In this document: one piece after another, positions 46,001-57,426 of the stretch
Numbering within the stretch: the stretch's first letter is position 1
Layout: the number at the start of each line of letters is the position of its first letter
DNA from: Caenorhabditis remanei
Taxonomy: Eukaryota > Nematoda > Chromadorea > Rhabditida > Rhabditidae
DNA: 64,000 bases
Direction: 5' to 3'
Assembly (NCBI RefSeq): GCF_010183535.1
Contig: NC_071333.1
Location: 248,001-312,000, forward strand
Notes under the pieces: generated by a model
Databases searched by the model: none
Seen by the model: the letters and a program-made list of their open reading frames with translations, nothing else
What the model was told of the DNA's origin: nothing
Made by a program: the position numbers and the translations under genes

Positions 46001-46350
46001 AGTTTTTTTTACGGAAATCTTTTTTCCACTCAAATCTGCATTTGAAAAAAAGAGGGCCTCAAGGCAAAAAAGATGGCTCCTGGCGGAAATGAAACTCATG
46101 TCTTAGCAGGCGAGGATTAAGACGACAACCGTCTGCGCTACGCGGCCAAGAAAAAGAGAAAGAGAGAGCGAGAGAGAGAACACAACCACCCAGAACTGCA
46201 ATAGGAGCGGGCGCCTTCCCATCACATCTTGTGCCCTCCGTTTCTTGCTAGTAGATTAAATACAAGCCTCCCCCTTCCCTTTTGCTAGAATCGAAAAGAA
46301 AACTCACAGGAAGGGCATTTCCGTTTTAAATATCTGCGATACAACGCCAT
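43065..46350 (-). CDS. B-box-like zinc-finger protein, family member C
   Basis: Nine minus-strand exons (46350-46308, 45921-45833, 45779-45708, 45641-45472, 45161-45116, 45070-44815, 44772-44502, 43429-43327, 43271-43065) join in frame to 418 residues. After an acidic N-terminus, residues about 45-100 form a B-box-like cluster: PCLKHRD, YVCW at a phase-0 intron, then ICHQCWIEEHQGHKC. A helical, probably coiled middle spans about 110-310, and the C-terminus contains WNILITTRTS and an ITDAFEVLLVKIF helix. It is clearly paralogous to member A (415 residues). The cluster with the C-x2-C...H-x2-H ending is closer to a classic B-box than in member A. The intron between 44502 and 43429 holds a 750-bp inverted-repeat element, and the first intron a tRNA-like sequence; neither disrupts splice sites. 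Zinc binding is inferred; function unknown. Confidence 0.78.
43585..44334. mobile_element. Inverted-repeat element inside an intron
   Basis: The ends are inverted copies starting CAAGGGAACCCCAAGCACTT. The similarity runs about 180 bp inward on each side (for example TTTGATGGGAGGTCAAGGAC on the left and its complement on the right), with some mismatches. A roughly 370-bp centre has no coding frame. No clear target duplication is seen. It sits in the eighth intron of the B-box-like gene C, in non-coding sequence. Confidence 0.7.
46081..46149 (-). repeat. tRNA-like relic (SINE fragment or tRNA pseudogene)
   Basis: On the minus strand an A-box TAGCGCAGACG matches the polymerase III consensus. 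It is followed 40-50 nt later by a degraded B-box GAGTTTCATTTCC and a T-run. The ends GGCCGC...GCGGAA do not pair as a tRNA acceptor stem. It lies in the first intron of the B-box-like gene C. Confidence 0.45.
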
Positions 46351-47589
46351 TTTGAATTGAACTTGAAGAACGAGCTGAAATGAGAAATGAGAAATAAGAA
46401 ATTGTTAACAAATAAAATAAGAAATAAGGTAAAGATGACATTTAACGAAAAATGCGGTTCTCGAGAAAGATATTCGCCCCGATCAGCCTCTGGAAGAAGA
46501 GAATACGCAAGAGATGCATTCCGTCGTCTAGTGAGTGGGGGCCCCCATTCTCTTCTGCCAATATTTTTTTCTGTTGGGCCCTTACATCCTAACACACACA
46601 CGCGCACACATCCAAGCTTTTTTTTGAAAAAAAAAACAACCACGCAGCCTTTTGCGCATTTCTAAATGCATAGAGATCAAAACATTATCAAACTTTTTGC
46701 CAAAAAAAAGGCTTATCGTTTTTATTATCAAGGGGAAACATAGGTGTTTGTTACTAGCACTACTTTGGTTGACCTAATTTCTGAACTAATGAACATCTTT
46801 ACGCTACAAACTCCAAAAACGACTGACTATAGAAGGAAAAAAACAAAAATGAAAGGCAAAGCGAAAAGTGAATGGAAAAGGAAATGCGACGAAACATTAA
46901 ATATATTTTTTCGCCCTCCGTATGGTGGGAAAGACTGTTCGCATGTATTATATTGAAAAAAATGGTTTATTTGTTTAACATTTTCCAGATCACAAAAACA
47001 AAGAGAGTAGCTCAAAAATATGAATGTTTATGAAAATGTAATGATCAAAAATCAAGCAGCATGCTCAAGCATTTCCAAATTATCCTACACTAGAAAAAAA
47101 ATTTTTACTTTTATACCCACTAGTAACGGAAAAAAATGTCAAGGTCAGGTCCGAGAGAGGGAAAATTCGAAAATAAACCAAACCAAAAACTGCTTTTGTG
47201 CCATAGTGTCATTATCCGCCCACATTTTGAAAGCCTCATGCACTAATCAAATGTGCGTATTTTATGACGGAATAAATTGGAATATCTTGAGATAGGTTTT
47301 CGTTTTTTTGTTAAAGATTTATGTGCTTCTATTCTGAGAATAAGACCAGAAAACAAAAAATAATATAAACATTTATGATTTGTAATCGGAATAGAAGTTT
47401 TATTGTTTTTAACTTAAAGAGACGAACAAAGTCAAGGTAAGATTTGATCAAAGAACACCATTTTTGTTCACTATGTCGCTCGAATATCTTATCTCGCTCG
47501 TCACATCAAAGAACCATTTCGGATGTTCAATCTGATCTTCAATCGGGCAGTTTCTATGAATAAATATACTTATAAAAGTATTTTTATAC
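46351..47589. other. Intergenic
   Basis: 5' flank of the minus-strand B-box-like gene C (its promoter should lie in 46351-46700, which is GA/CT-skewed). Further right I see no gene or structured repeat. Confidence 0.4.
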
Positions 47590-47840
47590 CAGCCTGGCTG
47601 CCGCGCCTTCGGCGCTTCATCCGGCTGGCCTCTTCTTATTTTCCTGTTCGCCCTCTCACAGAAGTGTTCATGTGGCCGAGTGGTTAACGCTCACGCCTGT
47701 CGCTGAAAGGGCGAAGGTTCGACTTTTGCCCATGGCGCGCTCTCCCCTTTATTTCTCAAAAATCTTGCGGACATCCTGAAAAACAGACAGACAAATCCAC
47801 AAACAGAGCCCACACGCGTTTTATATATAAGAATGATTCA
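47590..47840 (+). mobile_element. tRNA-derived SINE-like element
   Basis: A tRNA-like head has A-box TGGCCGAGTGG (47673) and B-box GGTTCGACTTT (47716) in proper spacing, resembling a Ser/Leu-type tRNA. A GC-rich leader (GCCGCGCCTTCGGCGC) precedes it. Its tail reads AGACAGACAAATCC and ends CGCGTTTTATATATAAGAATG, resembling RTE-type LINE 3' ends of nematodes. The same TTCTTATATATAA end appears inverted at 12811. It is non-coding. Confidence 0.6.
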
Positions 47841-49949
47841 TCCAAATACCTTTCCACATTTGACAGCCGATGCAAATGATAAGACGGCGATCTGAAAAGT
47901 AGTATCATTAACCGACGGGAGAAATTAAGGAACAATTGAATTTACCGGGAAGAAAGATCCAAGTCAATATGAGCACTAATTTCTTTTCAAAACGGCATTT
48001 TTCTAGATATATTAAGCATGTTTCGAGTGTTGATTATCAGAGCAGGTCCGTTTCCCAGCCGAGTGCTTACAGATCTGTTTGCAGCAATGGAAACATTAGT
48101 GGAATAAGTTGGAATTGATGGGAGCTGAAAAATTGCTAGAATTACTTTGATTCTGCAAATGTTCTCAAAAATTCTCGAGGGATTTTCACAACGGCAGTGT
48201 CAAAATTGAAGCAATACTACATATAAGCTAAAGGTTCATTGAGCGCCATAGAGCAGTTTTTGTTTGTTTCAGAGTTTGATTTCTACATTTTTTGAACTCA
48301 TGGGCTTTTACCGGGCTTTTTTATTATTGAACGTTATAAATCTCACGGTCGTTGGTCGAATTCCTTGTTAAAGCTGCTGAGATGATGTGGTTTGGATGAC
48401 ATGTTCACAGGACAGTTCGGAATTCAAATCTGGCTCCGAATCGACATGTATGTGGCTCCTAACACTCCAGATGAGTTGTCTGCCGGTGAATTCAAGTCAT
48501 TGATTGTTTCAATCCAGGCGTGAAGTTTCTTCTTACTGACATGTAGGATACGTTATCTGAAATAATTTACTGAAGATATTAAATCAGAAGAAAAAACTCA
48601 CTGTAGACAAGGCATATGCAACATTTATTTATTTATCTTCAATTATTTTTGCCTCACTGAGCCATTGTTGACGTTTATTCACTGATCAATCCACATTTCT
48701 TCATTTATCCTAGTTGGGCGTGCCGGCACGGGAGTCTCGACAGCTTTCCATGTGAATAATGACGTGGTGTGGTCCGTTGTGGGTTCTTGTGTGCTAAATT
48801 TTTTAAATTCAACATAATCGTTGTATCGATATCTTGCTCAGCAACACCATTCTGCCCATTTCATCTCGCTCCACCTATTGAACGGCAACACTTTTCATTC
48901 GCAATATCAGTTCGATTTCCACCTTCACATTTTCTGCCAGAATATCAATTGAGTTTTCTCATTTTTCTTATGCCGTACAGGTTTCCTTCTTACATCTGTC
49001 TCTAGCTATATGTGCCCAGACGGAGACCTGAAAAAAGTATAATTAACTGACGGGTCAAAAATTGGGAACATTGAAAAATACCGGAAAATGAAATTCAGGT
49101 ACGTTCATTCTCCATTTTTCTTCGAATATATTTCATTTCAGGCCATCCGTTGCTCTTGTTATCTCACTTGTCACATCGAACAGCTAACAATCTAACTTGG
49201 AAAGTCAATAACATCTCCAACATTTCGATTTCTGCATCCGGTGCACATGCACTCCTCTTGATGAGTTTTGCTGGACCATTCTGCCTTTTTACTGTCTTTT
49301 GAACTGTTTTCGATCACGAAATTGCGAAAAACAGTGGTTTTTTTGTAAATTTAGGTAGAATATACAGTGGCCCGAATGTCCAAATGAGCCTAAACGAAAT
49401 CATAGTTCATGGTTCCAATATTTGAACGAGATCTGACAGGTGAGATTCCAATCCCATTCACGACGCATAAGACAATCTTGGTGTATAGCAAGTTGAAGGT
49501 CATCGGACTTCAAATTGAGCCATCAACTGTCAGTCCAAACGGAATCGTCAAAAAATCGTTTGAAGCCGGTGACTCACACGAGTCTAGTAGACAGTTTGAA
49601 TCATTGTGATTATGTCAGTGATTATGCCGGTCAGAGGTGTTCTCCAATAGCATGGTTTCCACAACACGAGCAACTTGTATCCATCTTTCGATAGTGCCAG
49701 AATCAATAGAGAATTTTTGCCATCCATGAATTGACAATTCTGAAATGATACGTTTAATTTGGTTTTTCCCAGATTTGCAGAATCTCTGCCCGGACCAATG
49801 AAGATTTTATTATTATTTTTATCAAAAGCAGTCAAAATCCTTTATTTTTTCCGGCCGTTGCAAGTCGGAGTTTTCTGTTGTGATTTTTTCTTACTCAATC
49901 AGTTGTTTAGTGTGTATTCACTCTTCTTATTTAACTCGTATCGTTGCAG
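47841..49949. other. Decayed duplicate region left of PARP copy 2
   Basis: Bases about 48300-49110 are homologous, in the same order, to about 54090-54990 right of PARP copy 2; shared landmarks include GGTGAATTCAAGTCA and TTGCTCAGCAACACCA. A donor-like ACAGTGAGTTT on the minus strand near 48605 and open fragments (for example minus 49584-49835) suggest relics of a minus-strand gene, but no complete frame can be built. Confidence 0.4.
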
Positions 49950-50244
49950 CAGTTCTTCTTTCGCTATTGGGCAACTCGTAGTTCCCAATCTTCTAGAAAA
50001 CAATTTTTGCTGCTTTACATCCGACATGATCATCCGACCATGTTATCTTATTCAGGGAAACAATTGCCATTTCTGAATTAACTGAGTTTGCATTTTGAAG
50101 AACGCGATTCTATGAATAAAACAACTTACGAGGTGGTTTCAAGGCAATTTTCGGTTTTTTTTGGTCGCCGGACCATCAAACCCTTTCAATAATGTCTTGA
50201 TTCGTCTTGTATTTTCGTCTTCATTTTTGCAGTGGAATGAGAAC
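49950..50244 (-). pseudogene. Second copy of the broken gene beside PARP copy 2
   Basis: Homologous to 37700-37986. It keeps the MVRRPKKTEN frame across a run of eight A, where the first copy is shifted. It has a TGA before that segment and a TAA early in the following exon (GNCFPE then stop). It was carried along by the duplication that produced PARP copy 2 and has decayed. Confidence 0.6.
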
Positions 50245-50848
50245 CTGAAAATTAATATTTTAACAAGAAAATGGATGAAAACCAAAATTATAGCCAAATA
50301 AATAAGAAGAAAGAACGACGTAGCACAAATTATCGATTATTGAAAAGGCAGAGCAAAAATCTGGCGGAGCATGAATTTTCATACATTTTCCTAGTGGATG
50401 TCAACAAAAATGATCTAGGTTAATTTTTTGTTTGTGTTCTTATGCAAAATACTTAGAAATGTCATTAAAAACTGTGAAAAAATGAAGAAAAAATACACGA
50501 GACTCATAGACCGAAGAGGGGGGGAAAGTGTGCTCTATTGAGATTTCTCTTCTTGTTTGAGCGAATAATAAATATTCAGCTAGTATTAAAGCAATGTGAC
50601 ATATTTTTTGCTTGAAAAATCGTGATCAGCAAAAAAATATCTTTCTCTTGAATGGCTTGAATAAAATTTCAGTTTTTTATTTGTGCGCATACTCTCAAAA
50701 CCGTATTTTTTGATGGAATGATGGTGAAAAATACATTTATCACATTTTTTCCCCAGAATTTCGCGTTTTTTCTATAACTTTTTTCGCTTTTTTTCTTAAT
50801 TCATAAAAAGACAACAATTTTTTCAGCTGTCAAAACTATACATTCACA

Positions 50849-53732
50849 ATGTACACCCTGGCTGACCCTCTCAAAAAAGGAGAACGACCATCGTCTGGAA
50901 CTCCAGATGATGATATTGAAATCATCAAAGTCAGTGGTCCATCCTTTTCAAGTTTCAAACGTGCTGCCAAAGAAGTCGTTGAAATTGAAGCAAAAGAAGA
51001 GGAAAAGAAAAGAAAGAGAGTGGACGAGGCATCAAAAACGGCAAAACCTCAAAAACGGAGAATGCAGGTATGTTGATTGCAAACAGAAGGGTTTGATCAC
51101 TACAAATTTATTACTTTTAAAAGTTTGTAACCCGATAAGAAGTGATAGAGAAAGAGTGGAAACAAAGGGTTGGATGTGGGATAAAGGTCGTCCCTACAAA
51201 AGATTGTTCAGAATGCTTTTCAATTCCATATATAGCGAAAACTAGAGAATTAGAGGTTTTAGAGAAATAGAGAAGAAAATCGTTTGCCGCCACTAGGTTA
51301 ACGGTTTGACGGGGTGAAAGAAGTGGTGAGGGAATGGTGAAGGCGAGAAACTGTGTCGGCGAGGAAACGCAAGGCTACGAAACAACGAAACTTTGCAGAT
51401 CTATTCAAGCAAAAATTTAGTAGTTGAGATGACGTTAATTAACATTTTGTTTGGTTGAAACGGGCCATACACATTTGATAATGCTGGGACAAACTTAAAA
51501 ACAAAGATTTTTTGTTAAAAAAATATTTTCAGAATCAAGTCAACAAACTGTGGGCATGTCGTCAGGTTATCGAGAGTCTATCGAATTGGGAGAGATCGAA
51601 ACTGTTCACCAAAAACTCTCAAGAAATTTCTGAAGAGGAGGAATACGAATCAGCACAACTGATTGAGCGCCTTGTGGATAATGCCGTGTTTGGTGTGCCG
51701 AGAGATTGTTCAAAGTGCTCCAATGGAACCATTGTCTATAAATCAACGAGTCGTACGTATATCTGTACTGGATACGTGACAGAGTACACAAAATGCTCAT
51801 TTGAATCGAAGAATCCAGTAAGAAGACCGTTCAAACCGACTGATAGTCTTCGACAGCAATTTCCAAATTTTGATTTCAATTTATTCTCTGAACGTCTTTA
51901 TATTGAAGAAGAGGAAGACGATGGCTTTGCTGTACGAAAGAGTGCCAAACCGTTCATGTATGCAGCTGAAGTGTTTGATTCTATTTATTTCCCCAAAACC
52001 ACCACCCGTGATGGTAACAGCAACACTTATTTGATCAAAAATGGAACCGTTGTGGATGCTAAGTTCGAGAATGCAGAGACAACTCACGTGCTCAAGAATG
52101 AAATTGATGGAGATCTCTACCATGCAACATTGTCTCTCAGTGATGTCACCGAAAATAGAAACTCATACTATAAAATTCAGTTGTTGAAGCATGATGCATT
52201 TGAGTTCTACTATGTATACCATTCCTGGGGACGAATGGGCACCAATATTGGAAAACACAAGCATCAGCCTTATTTAAGGAAAGATGAGGCGGTCGAGGCG
52301 TTCAAGAAGATTTTCAAAGAAAAGACGAAAAATAGCTGGGAGCATAGAAAACAATTTCAAAAAATGCCTGAAGCATTCGGTTATGTCGAAACGAATTACT
52401 CGGAATTTGTAAGTCAAATAAATAAATAAATATTATGAATTTTATTACAATTTCATTTTTAGGCCGAAATCCTGGAAAACGTCGCTCCTGGAACCAAAAC
52501 CAAGCTTCCTACTCCCGTCAAAGAGATTGTAATGTCGATCTTCAAAATTGAAAACAAGAAATCCGAGTTGAAGCCGTTCAAGATGGATCACAATAACATA
52601 CCACTTGGACGTCTTTCACATAATCAAATCGATTTGGCATATGGGGTTCTCAAGGACCTCCTCAACGTCCTCTCCGAGGTTCCGCTGGATCAAATGAAGA
52701 TCGTTGATTCCACCAACAAATTTCATACGATTGTCCCTCATAACTTTGGGTTCAAGTTGCCGGAATTGATTGACACTCTCGATAAGGTCAATGAGAAGGT
52801 TGATCTGCTGAAAGCAATTGGGGATCTCCAATTGGATGAAATCTGTGGAATAGATAGCCGGACGATCCCTGGTGTGGACCCAGTGGACACACACTATAAA
52901 AGGTTGGAATGTTCAATGACGGTGAGATAAAGTTTTTTTGAAAACTAGATAATCGTTTTTTTCTTTCAGCCTCTCGACAAAAACTCCTCTGACTACGTAT
53001 TGATTGAGAACTTTATGAAGAATACTCAAGGATCGACTCATGTTATGAAATGTGATCTGATTGATGTAAGATTTTTAGTCTAAAAATTTTTCAAGTATGA
53101 GTGAAATTAAGATTCTCGAAATCAATCGACAGTGGGAGTCCACAAAATTCAAGAAAGAAATCGGAAATCGGCGTCTCCTCTGGCATGGTTCTAAACGGAT
53201 GAACTTGGCTGGAATCCTCGGTCAAGGCCTTCGAATTGCTCCTCCAGAAGCCCCAGGAACCGGATACATGTTTGGAAAAGGAGTATACTTTGCCGACATG
53301 TTCAGTAAAAGCTTGTCCTACTGCCGAGCGAACTCTAAGGATGAGGCGTACCTGCTGCTGTGCGATGTGGCACTCGGAAAGATGGACCTTAGGATGCAAG
53401 CGACAGACATTTCAAAGGACACACTTCCAGAAGGGACTCAATCGGTTAAAGGTTAGATTCTGTAAAATAATTCGATTAACAATCACATTTTAAGGTGTTG
53501 GGCGGGAATGTCCTAGTGGAGAATTCTCTCATCCTGATGGCTTCATGGTCCCAACAGGCGAAGTTCACCAACAACTTCAAGGAACCTACAACATCGACTA
53601 TTTTCTTTTATACAATGAGTATGTTTACCAACAATTCCACGTTTTTTAGTAATGATAAATATTTTCAGATATATTGTATACGACGTGGACCAGATTCAAA
53701 TCAAATACCTGGTTCGTGTGAAAGTGCATTAA
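50849..53732 (+). CDS. PARP-1 paralogue lacking zinc fingers 1 and 2 (copy 2)
   Basis: Exons 50849-51067, 51533-52408, 52463-52921, 52970-53065, 53112-53451, 53495-53618 and 53669-53732 give 725 residues without any stop or shift. Compared with copy 1, the start (MYTLADPL) is fused directly to the acidic/Lys-rich linker, so both DNA-break-sensing zinc fingers (about 200 codons and one intron) are deleted. Zinc domain 3 (CSKCSNG...CTGY...C), WGR, the regulatory helical domain and the catalytic domain with H575, Y609 and E705 are intact. Exon lengths match copy 1 except for small in-frame differences. A TTTTTTCAG 23 nt before the ATG keeps the likely spliced-leader acceptor. The layout mimics PARP-2-type enzymes but arose from PARP-1. 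It is probably active; its DNA dependence would differ. Confidence 0.87.
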
Positions 53733-55730
53733 TTTTTTAATTTCATATTTTAATTTTTCAATTTCATATTTATCCTTTTGCTTGTTTTGTTCTTCTGCTC
53801 GAATCGGTTTTACTGCTTGAAGTATTGCTCTCCTGACAAATTCCCGCTCACATGACTCTTCACATCTCACTGCTGTCAAATCTTGGATTCCCACAATACA
53901 AACTGCCCTTCTCCCATTATCAATTAGGTCCCTACTACTTGTTATTATTTCTGAAAATTGAAGTTTGAATTTTTTGAAAAATATATTATCATTTACAAGC
54001 AATTAACAATTTCAAATTTTTGGAGTGTATTTTTCTCAAATTGAATTTTTGATCAGCAGTTTCAAATTTTAGGGTTTTAAAACCTTATGGGATAGTCTGG
54101 CTTATTCTAATTTTGAACATTAAAAATTTCACCGTCATCCGTCAAAATTTTTGTCAAAGCAGCCGACCTGGTGTGGCTTGGATGAAATCTTATTACTGTA
54201 CTCCCAAAGGTCGATCACCTTGATTGGAGAGTTCTAGGATCCCATGCTATTGTTTTAGTTGTTGGAAGCACATGGTCTTGAACGTCCGGTAGGCGAATAA
54301 CTTCTGATGATCGATCGGTCGATGACAAACTTCTGACGAAATCTTCACAAGACGGAATTCAAATCCGGCTCCAAATTAATATCATTGGGGCCTGATGAAA
54401 TTCCAGATCTGCCAGTGAATTCAAGTCAGTGATTGTTAGACGCGAAGTTCCATCTTACTGACGTACAGGGTACCTTATCTAAAATAGTTTACTAAATAGA
54501 AGAAATCAACTGGGAAAACTCACTGTAAAGACAACGCATATGCAATATGTTTTCACTATCTTTAATGTGTTTTGTCTCACGAAACAAGTGTTGACGTTTA
54601 TTGACTTATGAATTCATGTTTCTTCAAGTATCCTACTTGGACGTGGCGGTCCGGGATTATTTAAAGCTCTCCGAGTGAACGATGACGTACTGTAGTCTGT
54701 TGTGGGTTTTTGTGTGTTGTATTTCTCAGTGTCAACACAATTGCTGAATCGAAATCTTGCTCAGCAACACCACGCTGCCCATTTTATCTCGTTCCACCTG
54801 AACGGCAACACTCGCAACATCAGTTCGACCTCCAACTTCACATTTTCTGCCAGAACATTCATTGAGTTTTTTCATTTTCTGACGCCGGACAAACCAGACT
54901 ACTCTTGCTGTATGTGCCGAGACGGAGATCTGAAAAAAGTATTATTAACCGACGGGTTGAAAATTGGGAACAATGAAAATACCGGGAAATGAAAATTGTG
55001 TACGTTCGGCCTTCATTTCTCTTTGCATATCTCATTTGTTACGTCTAACAGCTAACAATCAGACTTGAATAGTCAACCACATATCCAACATGTCGATTTT
55101 TGCATCCGGAACACCTGCAGAGACGGAAAGCTGAACAGTATCATTAACCTACGGGTCAAATATACGGAACAATGAGAATTACCGGGAAATGAGATTTGCT
55201 GGGTCTCCATTTTCTTCGGAATACTAGGGTTCTAGATGTTCCGTTGTATTTTGGGAATGTGAAATCAACATCATCAGAGTTCTTGAATGAAATCTATCAA
55301 AATCGGTTTACATTTGAAGCCTTCTTATTGCAATCACTCTTGCGGGTGCAGACGAGCTCAGGGGAACTTCAGCTGTTTTCAGCCTCGAGTTATCACTCGG
55401 AGGTCACCGCACAAACAAAAAATTGATGGGATATCTTGAATGGTGTGTTTGGTAGAGTTTCAAGTCCAACTTCAATTGCGTAATTTCTCCATCTCATTTC
55501 AAAGTGACACCAATTTTGTCTTCCGAGGATAACATTTGATTCTTTAAACTTGCCAAAGTCGGTTTTTGGTTATCCGACAGTGACGGATCGCTAGTTTTAT
55601 CAAGTGACAAGCTTTGTAATAATTTTTAGGCAAATCGCAGTAAAATTTTGGCCGCTCCGTTTTTTCTTTCGCCAATATTTTTCTCGGTTAACAGACATCA
55701 TCTTAGCGGCAGTATCCCAGGTAGTGGGCG
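53733..55730. other. 3' flank of PARP copy 2 and decayed duplicate
   Basis: 53733-54015 matches the 3' flank of PARP copy 1. 54090-54990 matches the region left of PARP copy 2 at 48300-49110. Open frames here (for example 55196-55426) have no splice context and are not called. Confidence 0.45.
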
Positions 55731-55732
55731 GC

Positions 55733-56305
55733 AGTGTTGTACGGAATGCGATTTTTCAGTTTCCGGAATCCGGAATCCGGAACCGGAATGAGATTTTTTT
55801 ATTTCCGGAATCCGGAACCGGAATGAGATTTTAGATTTTCCGGAATACGGAATCCGGAACCGGAATCTAATTTTCGAAATGCGGAATCCGGAATCCGGAA
55901 CCGGAATGACGAAAAAACCCGGAATTCCGGAATTTCTCGGAATCCGGAATCCGGAATGGTCCGATAAATTTGCAAGGCCAAGTCATTTTTTCGAGTGTTT
56001 TTAATGATATATAAAGTTTAAAACCACTTTTGAGGTTCAAAACCGAAAAAGAAGTAATGCAGTTGTCTTTAAAACTCAAAAAAAAATTTTAAAATTTAAA
56101 CTTCAGGATTCCGGAAAAAAAATTCAAAAAACCGGAATCCGGAATCCGGAATCGGAATGCAAATTTTCATTTTCCGGAATCCGGAATCCGGAACCGGAAT
56201 GAACATTTTCATTTTCCGGAATCCGGAACCGGAACCCGAATGTCAAAAAAAACCCGGAATTCCGGAATCCTGAATTTCCGGAATCCGGATTCCGGACAAC
56301 TATGG
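55733..56305. repeat. CCGGAATCCGGAA minisatellite element, unit 1
   Basis: Dozens of variants of TTCCGGAATCCGGAACCGGA in two blocks, about 55755-55960 and 56105-56300, separated by a unique AT-rich centre. The outer ends GTTGTACGGAAT and ATTCCGGACAAC are inverted, suggesting one mobile unit. Frames on the minus strand encode only repeated FRIPD-type peptides. Confidence 0.75.
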
Positions 56306-56413
56306 TGGGCGGCCTTGGGTGTCTCCAGAGGTTCTCATTATTGACATGGAATGTTAACAAACTCAAGTTTTCGACGCTGCTTTCTGTATCTACATTATTG
56401 ACGAAGGGACCAA

Positions 56414-57426
56414 CTCGGCAGAAACCCGCACCAGGCTCGCAGCAGTCCAGCAGCAGGCAAGCGTAGAGTGCGTGCCTGATGCGGTTGTGCTGCGGTACTG
56501 TAGCGTACGTGTTGCGGAAAGGTTGCTGCTGTGCTGCTCTGGCGCTGCTAAAATTAGGCCGCTGCCTCCTTTGCTATAGTTTCTTGCACCGAAGACAGTT
56601 TACTATTTATTTAATTACATTTATTTACAAAACTTAAATACAACTACAACCTATAATAGATGTACATAAATCTGAACATAGTACAATTCACGAAAATGTA
56701 TACATATGTGAAAAAATAGTACAATTTATGAATTAATTTTCGATGATGTTGCATTCAGCTTGCTTTGAAATCCTCGTCGCTTCCTATCGTTCAAATTTCT
56801 GAAAAAAGACGTAAAACTTATTATCGAAATAAAAAAGTTCTGACATTTTTTACCGACGCGTGTTTGCGGACTCAGTTCAAAATATAATAATTTAGCACTA
56901 CGTCCGCAAACACGCGTCGGTAAAAAATGTCAGAACTTTTTTGTCGCGACAATATATAGAGTATTGAAAAAATCTCACCTTTTCATTTTTCCTGAAATCC
57001 TATTAGGCTCGACTGGCGGTGATGTTGTCTTTTTAGCAGTTGAAAGCTGAAATGTGATTGTTTTGTTTCTATAGACACACGTATTTTTATTCCAATAAAC
57101 GGGGAGAATTATTTTCATAAAATAAATCCAGAGAAAACATTTGTATGAAAAACAGAAAAATAGGAAAAAGTGAATAAAACTATAAGTTTTCGTAACTGGA
57201 AAAGATGGAGCGCACTTGCTGAATGTTGCCTAGGTGCTGCTGGAGAGCAGCGGGTCTGTTGCTGCAGTGTTGCGGATACGCTGCCGCATCCTAGTTGCTG
57301 CACACGTGCTGCCGACACGTTTCAGAAAACGAAGCGCGTTTGAATGATGCGTTCCTGATGCTGCAGTGTTGCGCGCCTGTTGCTCAACGGGTAAATGTTG
57401 CGTGCCTGATGCGGGGTTCTGCCGAG
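56414..57426. mobile_element. About 1-kb inverted-repeat element with GCTGC-rich subterminal repeats, unit 1
   Basis: The ends CTCGGCAGAAACCCGCACCA and its near-complement TGATGCGGGGTTCTGCCGAG are inverted, with two mismatches. Both subterminal zones are rich in short TGCTGC / GTTGCG repeats. The centre carries the 41-bp perfect palindrome arms at 56831-56942. There is no transposase frame. The structure resembles foldback-type non-autonomous elements. Confidence 0.7.
56831..56942. repeat. Perfect 41-bp palindrome arms, unit 1
   Basis: Left arm 56831-56871 and right arm 56902-56942 are exact reverse complements (core GACGCGTGTTTGCGGAC), with a 30-nt AT-rich loop. A transcript would form a very stable hairpin. 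Confidence 0.9.

Noticed and set aside
46081..46149. A functional tRNA gene
   Set aside because: No acceptor or T-stem pairing can be drawn; only the A-box is good.
49409..49835. Short open frames on both strands left of PARP copy 2
   Set aside because: Some stretches look coding, but stops and lack of consistent splice sites prevent a gene model; treated as decayed sequence.
55755..56300. Minus-strand frames of FRIPD/FRKSG repeats as a repetitive protein
   Set aside because: They simply translate the CCGGAATCC minisatellite, with no start, splice sites or flanking coding sequence.
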